DNA of 17,200 bases, from positions 1 to 17,200 of the forward strand of contig CAMOIZ010000010.1 of NCBI GenBank assembly GCA_946616385.1. The letters run 5' to 3'. The notes beneath the pieces were generated by a model. It was not told the origin of the DNA. It made no database searches and saw only the letters and a list, made by a program, of their open reading frames with translations. Numbering within the stretch: the stretch's first letter is position 1; each line of letters opens with the position of its first letter. Below are positions 1-7,947 of this stretch, in pieces. The position numbers and the translations under genes are program-made. The stretch comes from an uncultured Bacteroidales bacterium (GTDB taxonomy: Bacteria; Bacteroidota; Bacteroidia; Bacteroidales; UBA932).

Positions 1-194
1 CTCTGTCCTTTGCCTGACTTCAGTATGGATACGGTATAGCTGCCGGCATAGACCGATACCGGAGTGACGACATCCTCATATACGATAGAAAGTTGGTCGT
101 CCACCATATCGTTGTTTCGGGAATCTTCAATGCAGGACTGGAGGCTTGCAACCAGCAAACCGGCAATCATCATATATTTGAAAACTTTTTTCAT
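1..194 (-). CDS. Partial DUF1735-like surface lipoprotein (N-terminus only)
   Basis: This gene begins with ATG at 194 and runs leftward out of the window, so only about 64 residues are visible. The start MKKVFKYMMIAGLLVASLQSC is a lipoprotein signal peptide with the lipid-attachment Cys at residue 21. It is followed by an acidic stretch (IEDSRNNDMVDDQLSIVY) and then a strand-rich segment (TPVSVYAGSYTVSILKSG). This pattern resembles the N-terminal DUF1735 (BT_3987-like) domain of lipoproteins encoded right after susD in many Bacteroidetes PULs, where they act as surface glycan-binding or glycosidase-associated proteins. It lies 12 nt downstream of the susD stop, so it is almost certainly in the same operon. 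The family call rests on a short N-terminus plus position. The C-terminal domain, which could be a glycoside hydrolase or a LamG-like binding domain, is outside the window. Confidence 0.7.
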   Translation of the reverse strand, partial: MKKVFKYMMIAGLLVASLQSCIEDSRNNDMVDDQLSIVYEDVVTPVSVYAGSYTVSILKSGKGQ

Positions 195-206
195 AGCGCA
201 TTCATT

Positions 207-2231
207 CTATTCCCAACCGGGGTTTTGCGTAAAGTTAACCATTTCTGCCAATTGTGTCGAAATGATGGGGTAGAAATAGTCCCTGTAATGGAAGTCTGCA
301 TTATCCATCGGCATGATATCGCTCACACGTTCATACAGACCTTCGTATGTCTCGGACTGCATATTCAGAGTCCATGCCTTGGCCGGATACTCATCTTCTG
401 CACGAAGCCAGCGGCACATATCATAGTGGCGCATGGCTTCCATGCCGAATTCGCACCAGCGTTCCTGAAGGATCAGCCAGCGCAGCCATTCCTTGTTGGT
501 CTTGGTGATTCCGCTGATGGTGGTGCTGGCATCCGCATTTGCAAAATTGATTTCCGGATAAGCCGCCTGAATGCCATTCAGGCCGCTGCGGGCACGGACC
601 ATATCAAGATACTTGATAGCCTCGTCCACGTCCCGGGTCGTCTTCTCGTTGCAGGCTTCGGCATAATTCAGGTAGATTTCCGCAAGACGGAATGCCGGAT
701 ACACATAACGTGTGGCTCCTACGAAGTCCTGTCCGGTAGCGAATGCGGTATTCGCCTTGTACCAGCGACGGCAGGCATAACCGACCCAGTTCAGCGCAGC
801 AGATTCAAACTTCTCGACCGGCACCGTTGCAGATGAACTCTTGTAACTTGTCCAGCGTTTCTTAATCTTGTCGCTGGGCCAATAGAAACCGTCGGGAACT
901 ATACTGGAATAGTAACGTGCATCGCGTCCGACAGTAGTCTTGTGTGCCTTGAAGGCAGGCGCCCAATCGGCATCCACCGGCTGCACATAATCCTCAACCC
1001 AACCTGTGGTTTCATAACCTGATGCCGCATCCACGATAGGGCGGGAGAAATCGTTGAATCTTCCGCTCTTTTCGTATCCGAGAACGGGATACCTGCCGCT
1101 CTCGGCCATAGGATAGGCATCAACCATCTTGAGGGTTGGTGTATAAGCCTGCAGAGGCCTGTAGGAGGTAGTCACCTCCTTGAAATCGGGAATGGTGCAG
1201 TACATGAACGATCCGGTGGCACCGATCCAGGTAGCAAAGCCTCCGTCCGAATGGCCGATTCCGAGGTGCCACCAGCCCCAGATCGTTTCGCTGTTCCAGC
1301 GTTCGAAGAAAACGTTCTGATATGCCGACGCCGCCTTCTGGAAATCGTTCGCCCCCACGGTTGACTGACAGAGACTGTAACGGTTCATGTCGATCACGGC
1401 TTTGGCTGCATCAGCGGCTGCCTGCCACTTCGCGGCATCGTAATCGGCGAAAATCCGCTTGCCGGCAAGATTTGTCTTGGCCGAGAAGATGCCCGTAAGT
1501 CTTCCACCGTCCTGTCCGTTGTACAAAGGAGAAGCAGCGTATGTGAGGATACGGCTTTTGAGTGCAAGGGCCGCTCCCTTGGTAGCACGTCCGGTCCAGG
1601 AATCGTTGGCTCCGATTTCCTTGATATCGTCGGGCAGGTATTCGCAAGCCTTGTCGAGTTCAGACACCATGAAATTGATGTTTTCGTCGACTGTATTGCG
1701 GTCCAGATCTGCTCCGGCGGCATCTTCCGGCGCAAGGCTGTCGCCCCAGATGATCACAGGTCCATACTGTCGGAACAGGCAGAAATAATAGTATGCGCGA
1801 AGGAATCTGGCCTCGGCACGCATCGCATCACGAACCACCTGGGTGTCTTCCTTGTCAAGGTCCACATAGTCCATGAAAATAGTGCATTGTCTGATGCCTA
1901 CATACATTCTCTTCCACTGGTTGTACTCCACGACATCGCCGGAGGCAGCAGTGCTGTAGTCGCCGCTGCGCAGTTTATTGAACGGGCCGTAACCAAGGAA
2001 ACCGAAGAGGCCTTCGTCGGAACGCGGAATCACGTAGCCGGCGCCTTTGTGTGTATCTTCGTCATGCGGAAGGTACGAGTACAGGTGCGCAAGATAACCT
2101 TCCGTAGTGTTTTTCTTTGCAAAAATCTCCTCAAGGTTGGCCTGATCCTGGAAATCTATGTCGAAATAGGAATCACAGGATGCGAGGAGCAGCATTGCCG
2201 AAATTATGTATATATACTTTTTCATGAGCAT
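207..2231 (-). CDS. susD-like: SusD/RagB-family outer-membrane glycan-binding lipoprotein
   Basis: Surface lipoprotein that pairs with the SusC transporter encoded immediately upstream, binding the oligosaccharide and closing the transporter like a lid. The N-terminus has a short basic and hydrophobic signal ending LLLASC, with the lipidated Cys at residue 19 from the first Met. Downstream features are typical of the family: ARFLRAYYYFCLFRQYGPV in the N-terminal helical (TPR-like) part, SRILTYAASPLYNG, and near the C-terminus RLAEIYLNYAEACNE and LRWLILQERWCEFGMEAMR. At 674 residues it is longer than the usual 500-600. The first ATG (2231) shares one base with the susC stop (TGATG). A second ATG at 2225 gives the more typical MKKYIYI start, and either may be used. 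The glycan specificity cannot be read from the sequence. Confidence 0.97.
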   Translation of the reverse strand: MLMKKYIYIISAMLLLASCDSYFDIDFQDQANLEEIFAKKNTTEGYLAHLYSYLPHDEDTHKGAGYVIPRSDEGLFGFLGYGPFNKLRSGDYSTAASGDVVEYNQWKRMYVGIRQCTIFMDYVDLDKEDTQVVRDAMRAEARFLRAYYYFCLFRQYGPVIIWGDSLAPEDAAGADLDRNTVDENINFMVSELDKACEYLPDDIKEIGANDSWTGRATKGAALALKSRILTYAASPLYNGQDGGRLTGIFSAKTNLAGKRIFADYDAAKWQAAADAAKAVIDMNRYSLCQSTVGANDFQKAASAYQNVFFERWNSETIWGWWHLGIGHSDGGFATWIGATGSFMYCTIPDFKEVTTSYRPLQAYTPTLKMVDAYPMAESGRYPVLGYEKSGRFNDFSRPIVDAASGYETTGWVEDYVQPVDADWAPAFKAHKTTVGRDARYYSSIVPDGFYWPSDKIKKRWTSYKSSSATVPVEKFESAALNWVGYACRRWYKANTAFATGQDFVGATRYVYPAFRLAEIYLNYAEACNEKTTRDVDEAIKYLDMVRARSGLNGIQAAYPEINFANADASTTISGITKTNKEWLRWLILQERWCEFGMEAMRHYDMCRWLRAEDEYPAKAWTLNMQSETYEGLYERVSDIMPMDNADFHYRDYFYPIISTQLAEMVNFTQNPGWE

Positions 2232-5200
2232 CAGAAATTAAGGTTGAGTCCGATACTGTAAGACCTGATGTTGGGGTACGCGCTGCCATTGGCGGTGGCA
2301 AGTTCCGGATCCCACAACTTGAACTTGGAGAGAGTCAGGAGATTGGTGCCCTGGATATATACCCTGGTTGTGGAGAGACCTATCTTCTGGCTGAGCTTCT
2401 TGGGAAGAGTATAGCCGATCTCGGCGTTTTTGAGTCGCATGAAACCCATATCCTTCTGCCAGAAAGTGGATGCCTGCTGGTTGTTGGTAACGTTTTCGAG
2501 CGAAAGGCGCGGATACTCGGCATTCGGATCCGGGTTCTGGCGTGTCCAGCGCTTCTCTGCCACATCGGCGAAAATCTGGCCTTCATATTTAATGTCGGCA
2601 GTAGCTCCGAAAAGGTTGTTGCCGGTGATTATGCGGGTAACGTGAGCGACTCCGCTGAAGAACACCGAAGCGTCGAAGCCCTTGTAACCGAGGCTGACAC
2701 CGAAACCATAGTTGATTTCAGGAACGACTGTATAGCCTATCGCAACCTTGTCGTAGGTGTTGACCACGCCGTCACCGTTTATGTCGCGGTATTTGATGTC
2801 GCCGGGCTGCACCGTACCGAACTGCTGGGCCGGCCACGACGCTATTTCTTCTTTGCTGCTGAAGAGCCCTTCCGCGATCAGTCCGAACTGCTGCTGGTAT
2901 GCAAAACCTGCCGTGTTCTGGTATTTCCAGATCTGGTCAGGCTGGTCGTTGTATTCAATTTTGTTGCGATTGAACGAATAGTTGGCCCTCGCCGAGACAA
3001 AGAGTTTGTTGGCAAAAGTATGGTCGTATTCCAGAGTCATGTCCACACCCTGATTCCTCATCCGTCCTATATTGACGTACTGGTTCACGTTGATACCCAC
3101 TGCCGAAGGAGTGGATTGACGGAGAATGAATATCCCGTCACGCTTGTCGTAGAAGAAATCCACGATGTAGCGGAGATCCTTGAACAGCGTCATCTCGAAA
3201 CCGGCATTGGCCTTGGTGGCTTTCTCCCACGACACCTCCGGGTTGCCGTATTGATCGGTGGTGATGCCTCCTTTCGACGTAGGAGTATCTCCGAAGAGGG
3301 CACCTGCCGCACCGGTGTTGATGGTGGTATTGTAAGCAAACCTGCGACTGTTGTCGGTAGAGATCTGGTCGCTTCCGATGTGACCGTAGGAAGCCTTGAA
3401 CTTCAATGTGGTAACAATATGGCTGATCGGCTCCCAGAATGGTTCATTGCTGATCATGTAACCGAGTGCATAAGACGGGAAGAAACCGAACCTGTGCCCG
3501 GGAGCGAAGTTCTCGGAGCCATTGTAACCGAAGTTGAATTCTGCGAAATAACGGTCCTTGAACGAGTAGGTGGCGCGTCCCGCGATACCCATGTGCTTGT
3601 AGGGGAAGGCGGCGATGTAGGAAGCTCCCGGCACGTTGTTGGTACGGGTTCGCATGTTGTAAAGGAACATCGCGCCAACCCTGTGGGCATTGGCAAGCGT
3701 ACGTTCATAGTTCAGTGACGCCTCAAGGTTAAGGGTATTCCAACCTGCATTGGAGCTGCTCAGCGTCATGTAGTTATTGCCTCCGCTGATTGATTCGAAA
3801 ACAAGATTGCCTTCGGCATCACGACCGGTCGCAGTAGAATAAGCAGGAGAGATCGAACGGTATACCACGGTTGAGTTCTGAGCGTCCCAACTGAATTTCA
3901 CATTGGCCTGCAAGCCTTCGGTGACAATCTCGGAGAAATCCTGCGTCAACGACATGGTGGCCTGGGCGACATTGTTCTTGATCGTCCTGTAACCCAGACT
4001 ATTGAGAAGGTTCCAGGGGTTGTAGCCCTGTTCCGGCAGAGTAAGCGTTCCGTCGGAATAAACGGTTACGATTCCAACCGGAGATGCCGCCAGGGTCCTT
4101 GAGTAGATCTCGTTACGGTCGTTGCGCGGGGAGTTGGTATCCGTAAACTGATTCGACAGGCTCAGGCCAAGTGTGGTCGACTTTGTTATATTGATGTCGA
4201 CATTGCTTCGGAAACTGAATTTATCGAAACTCATTCCTGCATCGTAGCGGTCCTGATTGGTATTGAAAATACCTTCTTCATTGTAATAGTTTCCACCTAC
4301 GTAATAGCGGACGTTCTTCGTTCCTCCTGTTACGCTCAGGTTCATCCTGCTGCTGGAAGACTGCTCCTTGAAGATGGTGTGTATCCAGTCGACCGAAGGA
4401 TAGAAATCAGGATCCGCTTTCGACAGGTACATCTCCCTCTGATAATCAGAAATCGGCGCTTCGCCGCCGCGGTCCAGATAAAGGCCATTATAGTAATCTA
4501 TCCACTGCGAAGGGCTTGCGAGTTCCGGCAGACGGGTTGGTGAAACCATTCCGGTTTCCGCCTTGAAGGTGATCTTCGGTTTGGATTCGGAACCTCGTTT
4601 GGTGGTTATGAGCACAATTCCGTTTGCGCCGCGTACACCATAAAGGGCGGTTGCGGTTGCATCCTTTAGAATGGAGAAAGAAGCGATATCCTCAGCATCG
4701 ACGAGGTCCATGTCGCGCTCCACGCCATCCACGAGCACCAGAGGCTTGCTGTTGGCTCCAAATGTATTCATACCGCGGATCCAGAAATCGGCGCCTGCAC
4801 CAGGCTCTCCGGTGTGCTGCATTACCACGATGCCTGCCAACTTTCCGGCAAGTGTGGTGGAGAGCTGACCGACCGGAACCTTGAGTTGTTCCATGTCGAC
4901 CGATGCAATGGAACCGATGACCGATGCTTTACGCTGTGCACCGTAAGCCACCATCACGACTTCTTCCAGCATATCTGCCTGGGCTTTGAGCTTTATCACG
5001 ATGTTGCTCTGGTTCCCGACTTTGACTTCCTGGTCTTCATAACCGAGGAACTGGGCTACCAGGATATCCGACGACTTGACGGATATGCTGAAATGGCCGT
5101 CAAGATCTGTCATCACTCCCCTGGTCTCGCCCTTGACAGCCACCGTAGCGCCTGGAAGCGGCTGATCGGTGTCGTCAAGCACGGTACCCGTCACCTCCCT

Positions 5201-5275
5201 GCTTTGTGCAAAGGCGGTCAGCCCTGCAGAGAATAGCAGCAAGAAAGCGAGTTGAATTCTTAATAATCTTCTCAT
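2231..5275 (-). CDS. susC-like: SusC/RagA-family TonB-linked outer-membrane transporter
   Basis: TonB-dependent outer-membrane channel importing glycan fragments into the periplasm with the SusD partner encoded next. The order is a signal peptide (about residues 1-24, ending AFAQ), a carboxypeptidase-D-regulatory-like beta-sandwich (REVTGTVLDDTDQPLPGATV, about 27-100), the SusC motif EEVVMVAYGAQRKASVIGSI, a plug domain (LVLVDGVERD, ILKDATATALYGVRGANG) and a long beta-barrel. It ends SIGLNLNF with the C-terminal Phe usual for outer-membrane barrels. A DINGDGVVNTYDKVAIGYT segment in the barrel resembles an acidic Ca-binding loop seen in many SusC proteins. The start was set at ATG 5275 (MRRLLRIQ) because the longer frame opens with TTG. 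Length is 1014 residues, normal for the family. It follows the ROK kinase gene after a 19-nt gap with no convincing promoter, so it is expressed from the operon promoter near 10680. Confidence 0.98.
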   Translation of the reverse strand: MRRLLRIQLAFLLLFSAGLTAFAQSREVTGTVLDDTDQPLPGATVAVKGETRGVMTDLDGHFSISVKSSDILVAQFLGYEDQEVKVGNQSNIVIKLKAQADMLEEVVMVAYGAQRKASVIGSIASVDMEQLKVPVGQLSTTLAGKLAGIVVMQHTGEPGAGADFWIRGMNTFGANSKPLVLVDGVERDMDLVDAEDIASFSILKDATATALYGVRGANGIVLITTKRGSESKPKITFKAETGMVSPTRLPELASPSQWIDYYNGLYLDRGGEAPISDYQREMYLSKADPDFYPSVDWIHTIFKEQSSSSRMNLSVTGGTKNVRYYVGGNYYNEEGIFNTNQDRYDAGMSFDKFSFRSNVDINITKSTTLGLSLSNQFTDTNSPRNDRNEIYSRTLAASPVGIVTVYSDGTLTLPEQGYNPWNLLNSLGYRTIKNNVAQATMSLTQDFSEIVTEGLQANVKFSWDAQNSTVVYRSISPAYSTATGRDAEGNLVFESISGGNNYMTLSSSNAGWNTLNLEASLNYERTLANAHRVGAMFLYNMRTRTNNVPGASYIAAFPYKHMGIAGRATYSFKDRYFAEFNFGYNGSENFAPGHRFGFFPSYALGYMISNEPFWEPISHIVTTLKFKASYGHIGSDQISTDNSRRFAYNTTINTGAAGALFGDTPTSKGGITTDQYGNPEVSWEKATKANAGFEMTLFKDLRYIVDFFYDKRDGIFILRQSTPSAVGINVNQYVNIGRMRNQGVDMTLEYDHTFANKLFVSARANYSFNRNKIEYNDQPDQIWKYQNTAGFAYQQQFGLIAEGLFSSKEEIASWPAQQFGTVQPGDIKYRDINGDGVVNTYDKVAIGYTVVPEINYGFGVSLGYKGFDASVFFSGVAHVTRIITGNNLFGATADIKYEGQIFADVAEKRWTRQNPDPNAEYPRLSLENVTNNQQASTFWQKDMGFMRLKNAEIGYTLPKKLSQKIGLSTTRVYIQGTNLLTLSKFKLWDPELATANGSAYPNIRSYSIGLNLNF

Positions 5276-5294
5276 ATACAAAATAAATTAACAA

Positions 5295-6089
5295 TCAAAA
5301 CAAGTTGGCCAGTCCCCGGAAAACCGCGCCTCCGATATCATTCGAAGGAGTCACGCTGATTCCCGGCCCGAAACCATTTCGGAGTTCCTCTTCCATAAGA
5401 TCGAATGAACGTGAAATCTGCCCGCCCATAATCACGCGGTTGATGTTCAATTCCGTCAAAACAGGCTGCAAAGCCCTGGCAAGGATGGTACCTGTCCGGG
5501 AAAATGCAAGCACCGCCGCCTTTTCCCCTGCCCTTGCCCTCTCGGATATCTCCTTGACCGTAACATCGGATGGACCGGCAAGTTCATTGTAGGTGCGTAT
5601 GATACCTCTTTTAGAAATGAAATCTTCAAGAATGCCGTCACAATATGGCAAATTGTAAACCAACCGTGCAGGCGAGCCCATAGCAGACTTCTGAACGATT
5701 CCGTCCCTGGTATAGGCGAAGCCCAGTCCGGTGCCAATCGTAACAAGTGCCGTGTTGCCGACAGGGTTCTCGCCAAGAAGTGCCGCATTTACATCATGCA
5801 TGAAACGGAATGAAGGAGTTTCTTCGCCTTGCCCGGAAAAACACAAATCAGCGAAACTTTCACCGTAAACCGCAGCGAACTTGTGTTTCATCAGGAATAT
5901 GCCATTCGAAAAGTCGAAAGGTCCTGGTATGGCTACACCTACTTTGCCGGCATCGCCCACGGCTTCCCTAAGACTCGCGGCGATCTCCTCCCTGCTCCCC
6001 GCCGAATTGACGGGAATCTCACGGCCGTCGGAACATTTTATGAAGGTTCCGCCGACATCGAGCAGGAGTATGTCGTTATGCAGGGTCAT
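5295..6089 (-). CDS. ROK-family sugar kinase (atypical, no zinc motif)
   Basis: Probable cytoplasmic sugar kinase phosphorylating a hexose or N-acylhexosamine with ATP. The start at ATG 6089 (MTLHNDILLLDVGGTFIK) places the DxGGT phosphate-binding loop at residues 11-15. The longer reading frame runs back into the preceding gene. Other family marks are VAIPGPFDF (52-60), FMHDVNAALLGE (97-108) with the likely catalytic Asp99, TIGTGLGFA (117-125) and MGGQISRSF (221-229). Length is 264 residues, slightly short for ROK proteins. The CxCGxxGCxE zinc-binding motif is absent; the equivalent region reads YCDGILEDFIS (149-159). It is therefore not a canonical NagK/GlcK, and the substrate cannot be inferred from motif alone. 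The start codon lies inside the 3' end of the PMI-like gene (14-nt overlap), indicating translational coupling. Neighbouring isomerases suggest it acts in the same catabolic route. Confidence 0.88.
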   Translation of the reverse strand: MTLHNDILLLDVGGTFIKCSDGREIPVNSAGSREEIAASLREAVGDAGKVGVAIPGPFDFSNGIFLMKHKFAAVYGESFADLCFSGQGEETPSFRFMHDVNAALLGENPVGNTALVTIGTGLGFAYTRDGIVQKSAMGSPARLVYNLPYCDGILEDFISKRGIIRTYNELAGPSDVTVKEISERARAGEKAAVLAFSRTGTILARALQPVLTELNINRVIMGGQISRSFDLMEEELRNGFGPGISVTPSNDIGGAVFRGLANLF

Positions 6090-7947
6090 TCTGATATCCG
6101 TCGCGAAGTGTTGTCTTATGGACCCTGATGGGCTCCTTTCCGAGATTCTCGATAACATACTTGCCCATTGAGGCAGGCACGCAGGCTATCTCCATGAAAT
6201 CAAGGTCAAAGAATCGTTCAGGATGCTCCACGCTGCGTATGCGTATGTGTTCGCCGTCCACGAGGGTGAGCACATGGAACTTTTCTCCGCGGGTATCCTG
6301 CTCGCAGCATTTCTCGAACTCGAGGCGGCGAAGCGAGATATACATCTGAGGATTCTCGCCAAGGATGTATTCCTCCCAGCCTTCTCCCTTGTCGGCAAGA
6401 CGAGGTTCCTGTACTATGTATTCCGTGCTGGCCGGATCGTGGATAACGCTGTGACGGCGGTCCTGACGCACGTTGAGCTCTCCAAGACGGGTGTGAATGG
6501 GGCGCTGCTTTCCGTCAAAGTCGAGGCGGAGGTAATCGTACATCTTGTATGTATAACTGCCAATGGTCAGCGATCCTATCTCGAGGATGACCTGGTTGCG
6601 TCCGCTGGAATGGATGGTGCCTGCAGGCAGCATCACCTGAAGACCGGGCTTGCTCTCTTCGTAGCTGACGTACTTCATATAGTCGCAGGGCTTGTGCTCG
6701 GTGTCAGCGGCCTCGATTTCTTTGAAGAAAGCCGGAATATCGGCATCGTCACGGAAACCGATGAATGTCTTTGCCTCGTGGCCGGTGATCACCACGTAGT
6801 AACTCTCGTCCTGGCGACCGAACTCATTGTAGTTCTCAACGTTGAACTTGCCGCCGGAATGGCATTGTATGCTCATGTTGCCGGTGGAATGATAGGAATC
6901 GTCCCAGTTGAACCGGATGGGGAAATATCCCTTGTACTTCTTAACGCAGGTCTCCCCCATCAGGCTGACGCCCTCCTTGTGGACAAAGGAGCAGTAGTTG
7001 ATGTCGAGAAGTTCTGCACCGGCCTCGACCTGGACGCTGACTTCCATGGGAATGAAGTCGAAAACCCATGCGGCATTGCGCATCTTTTCCGGAAGATTGC
7101 GGAGTTTTTTCATGTATGTTCCGCCCCAGACCCCCTCCAGATAGCAGGGTTTCGCCCTGAATGGATACTTCACAAGTTGTGAGCAAATATCCGAAAATGC
7201 CTCGAAAGGCATCATCTGAAGTTTTGCACGGTCGTTGTCAAGCACATACCAGTCGAGTGCGCCCTCCTCAAAAAGGTTCTTGCGGAGTTGCACGGCGTTC
7301 TCGAAATCGCAATAGTAGCAGCGGCGTATGGTGCGATTGATAATACCGGTGTGCTTCTTGCCAAGGTTGGCATATTCCCCCGCGCGTATGCGCAGCATGG
7401 AATTCATAGGAGTCACGTCGAACCAGCACCTGACGTCGTAAAGGCCGCGGAAGGCCTTCATCAAACAGCCATATCCGTAGACCGCCACGATCTTGCCGGG
7501 TGCTTTCCTGGCAGGGATATCCTTTATAAACGCTTCAGCCTTGGCTGCATCTACGAGTCCTTCGTATCCACCATGGTATACCTTTCCATAAAGCAACGTC
7601 GGGTCTATCTTCGTATCCCAGATGAGCAGAGGGTCGATTATGGAGTCTATCTCCTTCCCGCTCTTCAAAGTTGTCTCATTGCAGTCGACGCTCTCGAATT
7701 CGAGCCCGAGCAGGTCGCATTCGCGGGAGATCAGACTGATGAACAGATCCCATTTGGCTGTGGTATAACCGTCGAAGGCAATGATGATGCCTTCTTTTTC
7801 AGCCTTTTTTGCAAGGCCTGCGACGAACTTCTTTGCGACGGCAGGCGTCCCGCCGGCAACTATCGATTCAATTGTATCCTTTTTCAGTTCCGGCCTGTTC
7901 ACGGCTTTCGTGTCGTGAAAGGGGAACGGGTTGTACATAAAACTCAT
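6076..7947 (-). CDS. Class I mannose-6-phosphate-isomerase-like protein with N-terminal degenerate kinase-like region
   Basis: A 623-residue, probably cytoplasmic, two-part protein. The C-terminal half has cupin features of zinc-dependent class I PMI: MSIQCH (358-363), GRQDESYYVV (377-386) and LPAGTIHSSG (440-449). These give plausible metal ligands Gln361, His363, Glu381 and His446, matching the Gln-His-Glu-His set of class I enzymes. PMI interconverts mannose-6-P and fructose-6-P. The N-terminal ~270 residues are not part of classical PMI. The segment GIIIAFDGYTTAKWDLF (53-69) looks like a worn Walker A strand-loop. LYDVRCWFDVTPMNSMLRIR (169-188) resembles the nucleoside/uridine-kinase segment after the core. 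The Walker glycine pattern is broken, so kinase activity is doubtful. The start overlaps the upstream isomerase stop by 4 nt (ATGA); a second ATG at 7938 is also possible. The PMI family call is fairly firm, but the true substrate is open. Confidence 0.82.
   Translation of the reverse strand: MSFMYNPFPFHDTKAVNRPELKKDTIESIVAGGTPAVAKKFVAGLAKKAEKEGIIIAFDGYTTAKWDLFISLISRECDLLGLEFESVDCNETTLKSGKEIDSIIDPLLIWDTKIDPTLLYGKVYHGGYEGLVDAAKAEAFIKDIPARKAPGKIVAVYGYGCLMKAFRGLYDVRCWFDVTPMNSMLRIRAGEYANLGKKHTGIINRTIRRCYYCDFENAVQLRKNLFEEGALDWYVLDNDRAKLQMMPFEAFSDICSQLVKYPFRAKPCYLEGVWGGTYMKKLRNLPEKMRNAAWVFDFIPMEVSVQVEAGAELLDINYCSFVHKEGVSLMGETCVKKYKGYFPIRFNWDDSYHSTGNMSIQCHSGGKFNVENYNEFGRQDESYYVVITGHEAKTFIGFRDDADIPAFFKEIEAADTEHKPCDYMKYVSYEESKPGLQVMLPAGTIHSSGRNQVILEIGSLTIGSYTYKMYDYLRLDFDGKQRPIHTRLGELNVRQDRRHSVIHDPASTEYIVQEPRLADKGEGWEEYILGENPQMYISLRRLEFEKCCEQDTRGEKFHVLTLVDGEHIRIRSVEHPERFFDLDFMEIACVPASMGKYVIENLGKEPIRVHKTTLRDGYQNDPA

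Noticed and set aside
2642..3718. 358-codon open frame on the plus strand inside susC
   Set aside because: The opposite strand encodes a clear SusC barrel; this frame shows no recognisable domain.
5279..5299. Possible promoter between the ROK gene and susC
   Set aside because: The minus-strand TATTTTG (5285-5279) is one base short of TAnnTTTG, and the nearest TTTG is only 10 bp upstream, so it is probably not a promoter.
6090..6158. Longer ROK start at 6158
   Set aside because: The extra 23 residues fall within the upstream gene and precede the conserved DVGGT loop by an unusual distance; ATG 6089 fits the family.
6223..7182. 319-codon open frame on the plus strand
   Set aside because: It is antisense to the PMI-like protein, which has conserved metal-site motifs.
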